DNA from: Bacillota bacterium
GTDB taxonomy: Bacteria > Bacillota > Clostridia > Lachnospirales > Lachnospiraceae
Length of the DNA: 64,000 nucleotides
Reading direction: 5' to 3'
Assembly (NCBI GenBank): GCA_023407575.1
Contig: JAEYLX010000049.1
Coordinates: forward strand, 372,001 to 436,000
The first letter of the stretch is position 1. The number at the start of each line of letters is the position of its first letter. Under the pieces are notes generated by a model that searched no databases, was not told where the DNA came from, and worked only from the letters and a program-made list of their open reading frames with translations. Position numbers and translations under genes: made by a program. Positions 18,446 to 26,924 of this stretch are shown here, piece after piece.

Positions 18446-18496
18446 GAATATAATTGAACCATATCAATACGATATGAGACAAGAAAGAGGGAAGTT

Positions 18497-19435
18497 ATGT
18501 CATTAATTGTTAATCATTTATCAAAAAGCTATGGATCAAAGCTAGTCGTTGATGACTTAAGCTTTGAGATTACAAGTCCAGGCGTTTATGCCCTTCTTGG
18601 AACGAATGGAGCAGGAAAAACTACCTCCATCCGAATTATTTTAGGAATGCTTGCAAAAGATGGCGGTGAAGTGCTTTGGAAAAACAGACCACTGGATGCT
18701 GTAAATACGAATATAGGGTATCTTGCAGAGGAGAGAGGTCTATATCCTAAATATTCCTTATTAGACCAGCTACTTTATTTTGCCAAACTACGTAATGTAA
18801 ACAGGTCTACAGCACTGGATCGAATTCATTATTGGTCCGACCGTTTGCAGGTAAATGAATATGTATTTCCTCCAAAGGTAAAAGGAAAGACCTCAAAAGC
18901 AAACCGCGCTGATCAGCTATCCAAAGGTAATCAGCAAAAAATTCAGTTGATGGCAGCTTTAATCTCTGATCCAGAGCTACTTATTCTAGACGAACCACTT
19001 AGCGGACTTGATCCTGTTAATACTGATTTATTCAAATCCATTATTAAGGAAGAAATCTCAAAGAATAAGTACTTAATCATGTCCAGCCACCAAATGCCTG
19101 TGATAGAAGAATTTTGCAGTGATATTACCATTATGAATCGTGGTAAGACGGCACTACATGGCAATCTAAACGAAATTAAAAAGGGTTATGGAAGGGTTAA
19201 TCTTTTAGTAAAGAGTGATCTTGACATTTCCACCTATATTTCTAATTTTAACCTTAATATAGTAAATAAAACACCAAGTGAATATCATCTTAAGGTGACT
19301 AGCGAAAAACAAGCAATGGAATTTTTAAGTGCTATGATTAAAGATAATATTCCTATTATCAAATTCGAGTTACGTGAGCCGTCCTTACACGAAATATTTA
19401 TTGAAAAGGTGGGAGATGGAAATGAAGAAAACTAG
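18497..19435 (+). CDS. ABC transporter ATP-binding protein (NatA-like)
   Basis: This 312-residue ATPase has Walker A GTNGAGKTTS (about residues 36-45), signature LSKGNQQKIQLMAAL, Walker B LLILDEPLSGLDPVN and the H-loop in MSSHQMPVIEE. The C-terminal extension of about 90 residues (ending in EPSLHEIFIEKVG) is typical of the DrrA/NatA subclass that serves ABC-2 exporters. It couples ATP hydrolysis to the two permeases encoded next, and by family analogy may expel Na+ or drugs. It overlaps the first permease by 14 bases. The ribosome site is AAAGAGGGAAGTT. The upstream hairpins suggest regulated expression. Confidence 0.9.
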   Translation: MSLIVNHLSKSYGSKLVVDDLSFEITSPGVYALLGTNGAGKTTSIRIILGMLAKDGGEVLWKNRPLDAVNTNIGYLAEERGLYPKYSLLDQLLYFAKLRNVNRSTALDRIHYWSDRLQVNEYVFPPKVKGKTSKANRADQLSKGNQQKIQLMAALISDPELLILDEPLSGLDPVNTDLFKSIIKEEISKNKYLIMSSHQMPVIEEFCSDITIMNRGKTALHGNLNEIKKGYGRVNLLVKSDLDISTYISNFNLNIVNKTPSEYHLKVTSEKQAMEFLSAMIKDNIPIIKFELREPSLHEIFIEKVGDGNEEN

Positions 19436-20747
19436 TATTACAGGATGGAAGGATGTCTTTACCTTTACCTTAAGGCAAACCCTGAAAAGTAAGGCCTTCA
19501 TCATATCTTATATTATCCTTCTTACAATGGTAGCAGTCTCCATGCCCCTGCTTAGTTTATTAACTTCGGATGGGACAGCAACAAACGATAATATCTCCAT
19601 AGAGAAGGTTTATGTCAATAACCAAACGACCTTGCCGATGACGGACTTTAGCACCTTATCAGGTGATGAGTTATTAAAGGATATCGAATTTACTGAGCTA
19701 ACTGAAAATTACGACGCCGTGGCGAATCGTATCGACAAAACAGAATCAGCATCAATTCTCTTTACCCTTACAGACCTTGATGGAGTATATCAATTATCTT
19801 TAGCAAGATCTGAAAATGGCTCAGTGTCAGATAGCGATCTCTCTTACCTGGGAGATGCCTTAAGTAGACTATTTGACCAAAACCGTATCCAATCTCTGGG
19901 AATATCGGAGGAGCAACTTACGTTTATCCAAACCCCAGTTTTTATTGCTGAAGTAACATCAGATCAGCCAAGTGATGCAGTTTATACAGAAGATACTACT
20001 ATCAGTGGTTCAGATTATGGTTTTATGTATGCTATTCTTTTTGTAATACTCATGGTTAATATGATGGCAAGTACACAGATTGCAACTTCAATTGTCACCG
20101 AGAAATCTACTCGTGTAATTGAATACCTGCTTATTTCTGTAAAACCCTTAGCTTTAATTCTTGGAAAGATATTTGCTATGCTGGTTGCCGTTTTACTTCA
20201 GATAGTATCTATGGTTATTATGGCTTTTGTGTCAAACAAATTGTCCACAATTATTTCTGGTAATAATAGTAGTCCTTTGAAACAATTTCTGCCAGAAAGT
20301 GCTTTTGATAATTTGACTGTCACTAAAATAATTCTTTGTATTATTTGCGTAGCCTTGGGTATTATTTTCTACGCAATTATGGCTGGTCTAACTGGAGCTA
20401 CCGTTAGTAAGCTGGAAGAGCTGAATGAAGGCTTAATATTATTTACAATCTCTAATATCGTAGGTGCTTATATCGGAATGGGTGCCGCCGGTTCCATGGT
20501 TGCAGCTGGTTACAATGCCTTTGTTATTTTCGCTTTTTTGTTCCCTATTTCCTCTCCGTTCATTCTTCCTGGAGCGATTTTAACCGGCAATGCAAGTTTT
20601 CTAATTATAGCCATTGCGATTGTTATTCAAATATTATCTATCATTTTGATTTTCAGATTTGTTGCGAAGGTATTTGAGACTTTAATTCTTCACAACGGAA
20701 ACAGAATTAAACTTAAAGAAGTATTCAAATTATCAAAATCCGCATAA
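19422..20747 (+). CDS. ABC-2 type permease (NatB-like), first copy
   Basis: This membrane protein of about 441 residues has one helix near the N-terminus (FIISYIILLTMVAVSMPLL), an extracytoplasmic domain of roughly 180 residues, then a block of five to six helices beginning YGFMYAILFVILMVNMMA. The VTEKSTRVIEYLL motif, just after the first helix of the block, is characteristic of NatB/YhaP-type ABC-2 permeases. GGGAG six bases before ATG 19422 fixes the start. Longer frames back to 19374 are open but lack a ribosome site. It is a paralogue of the next gene, and the two probably form the heterodimeric channel for the ATPase at 18497. Confidence 0.87.
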   Translation: MKKTSITGWKDVFTFTLRQTLKSKAFIISYIILLTMVAVSMPLLSLLTSDGTATNDNISIEKVYVNNQTTLPMTDFSTLSGDELLKDIEFTELTENYDAVANRIDKTESASILFTLTDLDGVYQLSLARSENGSVSDSDLSYLGDALSRLFDQNRIQSLGISEEQLTFIQTPVFIAEVTSDQPSDAVYTEDTTISGSDYGFMYAILFVILMVNMMASTQIATSIVTEKSTRVIEYLLISVKPLALILGKIFAMLVAVLLQIVSMVIMAFVSNKLSTIISGNNSSPLKQFLPESAFDNLTVTKIILCIICVALGIIFYAIMAGLTGATVSKLEELNEGLILFTISNIVGAYIGMGAAGSMVAAGYNAFVIFAFLFPISSPFILPGAILTGNASFLIIAIAIVIQILSIILIFRFVAKVFETLILHNGNRIKLKEVFKLSKSA

Positions 20748-20782
20748 GGCGCTGGTACTTAATAGCGCAATGGAGGTTCGCT

Positions 20783-22123
20783 ATGAAAAATAATTTTCGT
20801 GGTTGGAGAACTGTGTTTGGCTTTACCTTTCGACAGGCTACAAAAGGTGCTGCATTTAAACTAGTCACAACCTTAATAATTGTAGTTATATTTGCTGCAT
20901 GTATTCTGCTTAATATTTTAGCTGCATCAAAACCTAAGCAGGAAGAAGCCATAAATTTGACTCCAATCAGCAAGATTTTAGTTCTAGACCACAGTGGTTT
21001 AGAACCCATTGATTTCAAGGCAATGAATCCGCAGCTAAATGAGGGTTCCTTTGCATACCTTGAGTTCGTCCCATCACAAGCAGAGGACAAAAATGCACTA
21101 ATACAAGAAGCTATCAAGGATTCCCCCCAGACCATCGCAGTGGAAATCACCTTGACAGATGCTGGCTATCAATTAGAAGCTATTGTACCTAGCTCTTCTT
21201 TTATTACCTATGATACAGCAAATGCCGTGCTTATACCTATGCGAGCCGCCTTTGAAGCAGGTAAACTTGTGCAGTCCGGTTTATCCACCGAGCAGCTTAC
21301 TGAAGTACTTAAGCCAATTATAACCAGCCAAACTGTAATTGGTGAAGCTACCAATACCACTGCTTATTTAATTAAATTAATTGCTCCTATGATCTTTGGT
21401 TTAATCCTTTACATGATGCTACTTCTATATGGTCAGACCATAAGTAAATCTGTAGCCAATGAGAAGACCTCAAAATTAATGGAGACCTTATTAACTTCAG
21501 TGCACCCTTATGCATTAATTTCAGGAAAGATTTTAGCAATTACATCCATGGCTGCACTACAATTTATTTCCTGGTTTCTGTCTATAATTCTTGGATTATA
21601 TGCAGGTAATGCAGTTGCACATTCCCTTTATCCTGATTATCAGAATTCAGCTGTGGCAGTCATAAACTTCTTGAAGGATAATATTGGTGAATCTGCTCTG
21701 TCTATACCAGCCGTTGTACTTGGTATTTTAACCTTCATTATTGGTGTATTGTTTTACAACATACTTGCAGGTCTTGCAGGATGCATGGTTTCAAAACCAG
21801 AGGATGTTTCTTCTACACAGGCAATTTTTGTTTTTCCTATTATAATTAGCTGGTTAGTTTGCTATATGGCATCCTTTTCGGGACGCACTGATATACTAAA
21901 AATTGCACGTTTCGTTCCTTTTACGGCACCATTTAGTACACCGATTGACATGATGACTGGAACCATCGGCTTAGTCGAAGGTGCACTTTCCTTCCTAGTA
22001 CTACTTGTCTTCTGCTTCTTAGCAATTGTATTGGCTGGTAGAATCTATAAAGGCTTAGTTCTTTATCATGGACAAAAGGTTAATCTTAAGATGCTTGGGA
22101 ATATTATTAAAGCGAATAAGTAA
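20783..22123 (+). CDS. ABC-2 type permease (NatB-like), second copy
   Basis: This 446-residue protein has the same architecture as the preceding gene: one N-terminal helix (LVTTLIIVVIFAACILLNILA), an extracytoplasmic domain, then five to six helices, with VANEKTSKLMETLLTSV as the equivalent ABC-2 motif. Both copies begin with a similar FRGWRTVFGFTFRQ / ITGWKDVFTFTLRQ segment, so the pair arose by duplication. The ribosome site GGAGG lies six bases before the ATG. It is the last gene of the operon, ending at the hairpin 22144-22174. Confidence 0.87.
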   Translation: MKNNFRGWRTVFGFTFRQATKGAAFKLVTTLIIVVIFAACILLNILAASKPKQEEAINLTPISKILVLDHSGLEPIDFKAMNPQLNEGSFAYLEFVPSQAEDKNALIQEAIKDSPQTIAVEITLTDAGYQLEAIVPSSSFITYDTANAVLIPMRAAFEAGKLVQSGLSTEQLTEVLKPIITSQTVIGEATNTTAYLIKLIAPMIFGLILYMMLLLYGQTISKSVANEKTSKLMETLLTSVHPYALISGKILAITSMAALQFISWFLSIILGLYAGNAVAHSLYPDYQNSAVAVINFLKDNIGESALSIPAVVLGILTFIIGVLFYNILAGLAGCMVSKPEDVSSTQAIFVFPIIISWLVCYMASFSGRTDILKIARFVPFTAPFSTPIDMMTGTIGLVEGALSFLVLLVFCFLAIVLAGRIYKGLVLYHGQKVNLKMLGNIIKANK

Positions 22124-22143
22124 TCAAAGGGTTAGACTGTGAA

Positions 22144-22174
22144 AGGAAAGAGAGGGTAATACCCTCTCTTTCCT
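22144..22174 (+). terminator. Perfect 14-bp hairpin after the NatAB-like operon
   Basis: AGGAAAGAGAGGGT (22144-22157) pairs with ACCCTCTCTTTCCT (22161-22174) around a three-base loop. The stem is very strong, but only scattered T residues follow. It lies 20 bases past the stop codon. The remaining 290 bases up to 22464 are AT-rich and show no gene. Confidence 0.6.
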
Positions 22175-22464
22175 CTGTAGGTTACTGTTGTATAATAGCT
22201 TAATGTTAATTTATGGTTTTATTTTTTTCGTTTATAATAATTTCGATTAAGTTTTTAAGTTTATTAACATCCATTAGTTCTACTTATGCTTTATTCTGTG
22301 TCCTATTTCATTCTTATTAATCGCTATATATAACATATTCTTCTCATTGATTTTATACTTCCTGGAATAATGCCTCACATGGTTATTTTATATTATGGGG
22401 TTTATACCTTACGCTTTAAGCTCACTTATTAATAATCTTATTCCTTAGGGTCATTATCGTAGGC

Positions 22465-23364
22465 TTAGTCTATGATAAATTCCTGCCTACCCATAAAACC
22501 TGGGGCTACTTCATATTTGTCGAAGCAGATTACAACTTTTCCTTCTTTGTTTAAATAGAATTTTGTATTTTCATCTACAGATGTAAAGCCTGCCATTTCA
22601 GAATCTTCTTCGTCTGTTACTCCCCAGTATACATAATCTGAATTTTCCTCTGCTCGTGCCTTCATCTGGTTTATGATACTTTCATTTGCTATATTGCTGT
22701 AATCTGATCCGAGTACATCCATTAATGTTAGATTTTTATTTTCCTCTAAATTAAGATTATAGTAATAAGTTAAATCATAAGCACCATACCAGCTCTCATT
22801 TGCTGTTAATATTAGGGACAGAAGATTATCTTTTTGATATTTCACTTCATAATCCACATTAATGTTAAGGTCACGCTCTGCCCATTCCTCTTTGGTACCT
22901 CCCGTGGTTAAAAAGGCTTCTTTGTCAGCCTCGAGCCTGCTTTGTGCATCAGCTGTATAAGCGTCCACAATGGCATTGATTTCTTTATTTATATCTGTAA
23001 CGAATTCATTTGACTCGCTGGAGTTATTAATCTCCGGCACCTTAACGGATATATTTTTATTATCCTCGGTAGTTTCATAGTCTCTTACTGTAAGTACCTT
23101 TGCTAGAGCTCCCAGTACTGGAACATCTTCCGCATTTTCTGCAAATACTTCGCTTGTATTAAGAGCTAGCGTAAAGCATAATAACACAGCAGCTGCAGAT
23201 AATAAGGACTTTTGTAAAATTGTAATTCTTCTGTTTTTATTTTTCATATGTAGATCCTCCTCATTTCTTTTATTATTGTTTATTGCTTCCTTTACGATAT
23301 CATCTAATTCCTTAGGAATTTCTATCTGATCGTAGATTTCTTTTGCATCTTTTAATAGCTTCAT
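22465..23364 (-). CDS. RsiV-like anti-sigma factor (DUF3298/DUF4163)
   Basis: This 299-residue protein has a cytoplasmic N-terminus of about 48 residues, one membrane helix (LLSAAAVLLCFTLALNTSEVFA, about 52-73) and an extracytoplasmic DUF4163-like part followed by a C-terminal DUF3298 domain (about 205-299). This is the layout of RsiV, which in Bacillus and Clostridioides binds lysozyme outside the cell and holds sigma-V inside. The sigma gene lies 53 bases upstream on the same strand. The N-terminal KELDDIVKEAINNNKR segment is the likely sigma-binding part. Lysozyme sensing is inferred from the family. Confidence 0.8.
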   Translation of the reverse strand: MKLLKDAKEIYDQIEIPKELDDIVKEAINNNKRNEEDLHMKNKNRRITILQKSLLSAAAVLLCFTLALNTSEVFAENAEDVPVLGALAKVLTVRDYETTEDNKNISVKVPEINNSSESNEFVTDINKEINAIVDAYTADAQSRLEADKEAFLTTGGTKEEWAERDLNINVDYEVKYQKDNLLSLILTANESWYGAYDLTYYYNLNLEENKNLTLMDVLGSDYSNIANESIINQMKARAEENSDYVYWGVTDEEDSEMAGFTSVDENTKFYLNKEGKVVICFDKYEVAPGFMGRQEFIID

Positions 23365-23417
23365 AATTTGACCTCCTTTTCGTCACTTTTGACGCACATG
23401 AATAAATGTAACCCCTA

Positions 23418-23921
23418 CTATACTGTATCTATTTCTTTCTTTAATCGCTCAATTGCTGTATACAACCGAGTTTTTACCGTGTTTAAATTAACACCAGTTG
23501 ATTGCGCTATCTCCTTTAATGTTAGCTGCTCAAAATAATGTAAAATTACTACTTCCTTCATTTGCTCCGGTAATTTGCATACCTGATTATATATCTCAAG
23601 TTTTGGCTCAAAGGCTTCTTCATAATAAACCTCTTCCTTCAAATTTTCTGGCTCATACAAAATTTCTCTTTTACCTTTGTTTAAATACTGGAGACACTCG
23701 TTAATTAATATCCGATAGAACCAGGTCTTAATTGCATCCTCATTCTTTAAGGTTTGATACTTCTCTAATGCCTTACAGATAGCATTCTGGACAATATCCA
23801 GCGCCCCCTCCTTACGTTGTACATAGCAGTAAGCAATACGGTAAAATTTATTTTGATTTTCGACAATATGGCCAATCAATTTGTTATACACACTTGACTC
23901 TTCCTCTTGCAAGTCACTCAC
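23418..23921 (-). CDS. ECF RNA polymerase sigma factor (SigV-like)
   Basis: This 167-residue protein has the two ECF domains. Region 2 spans about 20-85 (YCYVQRKEGALDIVQNAICK through WFYRILINECLQYL) and region 4 spans about 115-165 (LPEQMKEVVILHYFEQLTLK and the helix-turn-helix GVNLNTVKTRLYTAIERLKK). It should direct polymerase to a small envelope-stress regulon. It is co-transcribed with the RsiV-like anti-sigma downstream, so it probably responds to a cell-wall signal. The start is a GTG with a G-rich stretch close upstream, so the exact start is uncertain. No convincing self-type ECF promoter was found upstream. Confidence 0.88.
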   Translation of the reverse strand: MSDLQEEESSVYNKLIGHIVENQNKFYRIAYCYVQRKEGALDIVQNAICKALEKYQTLKNEDAIKTWFYRILINECLQYLNKGKREILYEPENLKEEVYYEEAFEPKLEIYNQVCKLPEQMKEVVILHYFEQLTLKEIAQSTGVNLNTVKTRLYTAIERLKKEIDTV

Positions 23922-24162
23922 CCCTTTATTAAGTACTGACAGATATTATTTCAGAACGTGTATCAAAAACATAAGAATATCTCTTAGCATTCCTATTTTT
24001 GTTATCCTTCTACTATATAGATGATTTCATTCAATAAAAAGTTTGCCTAAAACTTATATTTTATTAATTTAATAAAAAAATGCCAAATAAATACATAAAA
24101 CCCTAAGATTTTAAATATCAATTTGGCAATTGTATCATCCTATTTAATTTACAACGAAATGC

Positions 24163-24798
24163 TTATTGGTGAACCAGTGCATCATCTGTAAGAATCGCTT
24201 TAATTCTGTGCATGAGCATATCGATTGCAACATCATTCTTTCCACCTCTTGGAATAATGACATCCACATATTTTTTGGTAGGCTCAACGAACTGTTCGTG
24301 CATTGGTTTTACTGTATCAATATATTGATTGATTACAGACTCCAGATTTCTCCCACGTTCCTTTACATCTCGAAGAATTCGTCTTATTAACCGCTCATCT
24401 GCATCAGTATCCACGAATACCTTTATATCCATCAAATCTCTTAATTGCTCATTTTCAAAAATGAGAAAACCTTCCACGATGATAACCTTTGCTGGATTCA
24501 CTCTAATTGTTTCTTCCAGCCTCGTATACTCTGTGTAAGAATAAACTGGTCGATCAATTGGTACGGCTTCCTTCAACTTTTTAATATCCTCAATCAAACG
24601 CTCAGTATCAAAAGCATTTGGGTGGTCATAACATAATTGAATTCTTTCTTCAAAAGGTATCTCACTATAAGGTAAATAATAGTAGTCATGGCATAACAAT
24701 TCCACGTTGTCCTTAAATTCTTCCTTAATTCTATTAGCTACGGTAGTCTTTCCAGACGCAGATCCCCCTGCTACTCCTATCACTACTACATTCTTCAT
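24163..24798 (-). CDS. udk: Uridine kinase
   Basis: This 211-residue cytoplasmic enzyme phosphorylates uridine and cytidine to UMP and CMP in pyrimidine salvage. The P-loop is GVAGGSASGKTT (about residues 8-19). YYYLPYSEIPFEERIQLCYDHPNAFD holds the conserved substrate segment, and IVEGFLIF and the DERLIRRILRDVKERGR lid are present. The length is standard. It is a single gene with a good ribosome site (GGAGG, seven bases upstream). An 8-bp inverted repeat (TGCCAAAT / ATTTGGCA) lies just past the stop and may end transcription. Confidence 0.95.
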   Translation of the reverse strand: MKNVVVIGVAGGSASGKTTVANRIKEEFKDNVELLCHDYYYLPYSEIPFEERIQLCYDHPNAFDTERLIEDIKKLKEAVPIDRPVYSYTEYTRLEETIRVNPAKVIIVEGFLIFENEQLRDLMDIKVFVDTDADERLIRRILRDVKERGRNLESVINQYIDTVKPMHEQFVEPTKKYVDVIIPRGGKNDVAIDMLMHRIKAILTDDALVHQ

Positions 24799-24893
24799 AA
24801 GTTTCCTCCAAATATCCTTCTGTCAATAAAAGGGTAATGCTTGCCAATCATTCGCTATATTTTATGCTTTCAAGGATAGTAACCCTTTTATTT

Positions 24894-25283
24894 TTATTCT
24901 GCAATCATTTTATCTGATTTATAAATATGATTTACTAACCAGGTATTCAGGAAGTCAAGTAATCCCAACAGTGTTTCCTTTTGATTTTCATCGATATTAT
25001 TAAATTGATATTCATCAAGCTTATCAATAAAGTCGTTGTGTGTTACCTTATGAGATAATAATTTCTTATAAGAAATGCTGCTCATATATTCTTCTTCATG
25101 AGCAAAATGATATTTTGCATACTCCTTCAGTTCATTTACCAAATCAATAATGTAATCATACTTGTCTATTATAAACTCATCAATTAATACGTTGTAGGTC
25201 CGATTAGCAATCTCAAATAACTTCTCATGCTCCTGATCAATAAAATCAATACCTGTTAAATACTCCGGCTTCATCTCATACAT
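24894..25283 (-). CDS. Bacteriohemerythrin
   Basis: This 129-residue four-helix bundle carries all seven di-iron ligands: His19 (DQEHE), His59 and Glu63 (YHFAHEEEYM), His78 and His82 (SHKVTHNDF), His119 and Asp124 (WLVNHIYKSD). It binds O2 reversibly at a non-haem di-iron centre in the cytoplasm. In anaerobes it is usually taken as an oxygen scavenger, sensor or carrier. It stands alone, with no fused receptor or cyclase domain. It lies 96 bases from udk on the same strand, and joint transcription is possible. Confidence 0.93.
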   Translation of the reverse strand: MYEMKPEYLTGIDFIDQEHEKLFEIANRTYNVLIDEFIIDKYDYIIDLVNELKEYAKYHFAHEEEYMSSISYKKLLSHKVTHNDFIDKLDEYQFNNIDENQKETLLGLLDFLNTWLVNHIYKSDKMIAE

Positions 25284-25447
25284 ATCTTTGTACCTATACC
25301 TTTCATAATATAGTGACTACACATCAATGGTTTATAATACTTATCTTCCTTATTATAAGGCATAGTTTATCACAGACTCAGCTTATGTTCAATATCCTAT
25401 TGCATTGTAATTATAACCACAAGTTATAACTGATATAAATAAATCGC

Positions 25448-25476
25448 TTGAATTTACACGAGTAAAGTGATATACT
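25448..25476 (+). promoter_or_regulatory. Probable sigma-A promoter of the liv operon
   Basis: TTGAAT (25448-25453), a 17-base spacer and TATACT (25471-25476). The predicted transcript starts about 50 bases before livJ and includes a short AAAGAC / GTCTTT hairpin before the ribosome site GAGAGGAG. Confidence 0.6.
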
Positions 25477-25535
25477 GACGAAGTGTATAAAGACAAATGT
25501 CTTTTAAGTAAAGACTTTGAGAGGAGAACAATAAT

Positions 25536-26777
25536 ATGAAAAGAAAATCATTAGCAATACTTCTCTGCTTCTGTTTAGCTGTTGGTATGCTTTCAGCATG
25601 TGGAAAATCTAATGGTAATAGCAAACCTGGCACGGATGATAAACCTAAAACTGAGGATGGATCTAGTACAGATGGTGAATCCAGTGCTGATAAAAATGTA
25701 ATTAAAATAGGTGTCTTCGAACCACTAACTGGGGAAAATGGTGGTGGTGGATATCAGGAAGTATTGGGTATCCGCTATGCAAACAAAATGTATCCGACTG
25801 TTGAAATTGATGGCGTTACATATGACATCGTATTAGAAGAAGTTGATAACAAGAGTGATAAAACTGAAGCTGTAACAGCTGCTCAAAGCTTAATTAGTAA
25901 AAAAGTTAAAGTCGTTCTCGGTTCCTATGGCTCCGGTGTTTCCATTGCTGCCGGCGAATTTTTTAAAGAAGCAGAAATCCCTGCAATTGGTGCTTCCTGT
26001 ACCAATCCTCAGGTAACCTTAGGAAATGATTATTATTTCCGTGTATGCTTCCTCGATCCTTTCCAGGGTACTGTAATGGCTAACTATGCTTTCCAGGAGA
26101 ATGCAAAGACAGCAGCCGTTATTACACAACTTGGTGATGATTATTCTTCAGGTCTTGGAAGTTTCTTTGTAACAGCGTTTAAAGACCTTGCTGGTGAGAA
26201 CTCTATTGTTAGTCAGGAACAGTTCCAAACAAATCAAACGGACTTTAAAGCTATCTTAACTAATATTAAAGCAACAAATCCTGATGTAATTTTTGCACCA
26301 TCCTCTATTGCTACAGCACCTCTTATTATTAAGCAGGCTCGTGAACTTGGTATTGAGTGTCCAATTATGGCTGGCGATACCTGGGAAAACTCGACAATCA
26401 TAGAAAATGCTGGTGAGTATGCTGAAGGAATTGTTCTTTCTACTTTCTTTGATGATGCTGATCCTGCTAATGAGGAAGCAAAAGCATTTGTGTCCGGATT
26501 TAAGACCTACTTAAAGGAAAATGGTCAGTCCGAAATTATCCCTGCTGTTTCTGCTCTTGGATATGATGCATATTTAATCGCTCTTCAAGCAATTAAGGAT
26601 GCTAATTCTACTGATACTAAGAAGATTCGTGATGCATTAGTTAATGCTAAGATTGATGGTGTAACTGGTTCTATTTCCTTTGATGAGAATGGTGATGCTA
26701 AAAAAGATATGGCTTTCATCAAAACTGTTGAAGATGGAGCTTTTAAATTCTTAAAGACCGTTACCGTTGCAAAGTAA
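25536..26777 (+). CDS. livJ: Branched-chain amino acid ABC transporter substrate-binding lipoprotein
   Basis: This 413-residue lipoprotein has signal peptide MKRKSLAILLCFCLAVGMLSAC with the lipidated Cys in LSAC, then a Ser/Gly/Asp linker of about 35 residues. The two-lobed type 1 periplasmic-binding fold follows (IKIGVFEPLTGENGG, VLGSYGSGVSIAAGEF, AVITQLGDDYSSGLG, ALGYDAYLIALQA). It captures leucine, isoleucine, valine or a related amino acid outside the membrane for the HMGF transporter. It is first in the operon, and a terminator-type hairpin right after it should make this transcript more abundant than the membrane genes. Confidence 0.93.
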   Translation: MKRKSLAILLCFCLAVGMLSACGKSNGNSKPGTDDKPKTEDGSSTDGESSADKNVIKIGVFEPLTGENGGGGYQEVLGIRYANKMYPTVEIDGVTYDIVLEEVDNKSDKTEAVTAAQSLISKKVKVVLGSYGSGVSIAAGEFFKEAEIPAIGASCTNPQVTLGNDYYFRVCFLDPFQGTVMANYAFQENAKTAAVITQLGDDYSSGLGSFFVTAFKDLAGENSIVSQEQFQTNQTDFKAILTNIKATNPDVIFAPSSIATAPLIIKQARELGIECPIMAGDTWENSTIIENAGEYAEGIVLSTFFDDADPANEEAKAFVSGFKTYLKENGQSEIIPAVSALGYDAYLIALQAIKDANSTDTKKIRDALVNAKIDGVTGSISFDENGDAKKDMAFIKTVEDGAFKFLKTVTVAK

Positions 26778-26789
26778 TATAGCAGTTTT

Positions 26790-26818
26790 GAGGCTGCCAT
26801 TGAATGATTGGCAGCCTC
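26790..26818 (+). terminator. Attenuating terminator between livJ and livH
   Basis: GAGGCTGCCA (26790-26799) pairs perfectly with TGGCAGCCTC (26809-26818) and is followed by a run of seven T. Placed 13 bases after the binding-protein gene, it fits the usual partial terminator that keeps permease and ATPase levels below that of the binding protein. Confidence 0.85.
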
Positions 26819-26841
26819 TTTTTCATTTATAATGACCATAC

Positions 26842-26885
26842 CCTTATCCTTCAGAAATAATTTTATTATTTTCGGGAGGATAAGG
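26842..26885 (+). promoter_or_regulatory. Hairpin in the livH leader masking a ribosome site
   Basis: CCTTATCCT (26842-26850) pairs perfectly with AGGATAAGG (26877-26885). The 3' arm overlaps GGGAGG (26874-26879), a ribosome site eight bases before ATG 26888, which opens a short frame overlapping the livH start. The structure sits between the attenuator and livH. Regulatory meaning is inferred only. Confidence 0.4.
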
Positions 26886-26924
26886 CTATGTCTATGAAAC
26901 ATGAATGTTTTTGGAGGACATCAC

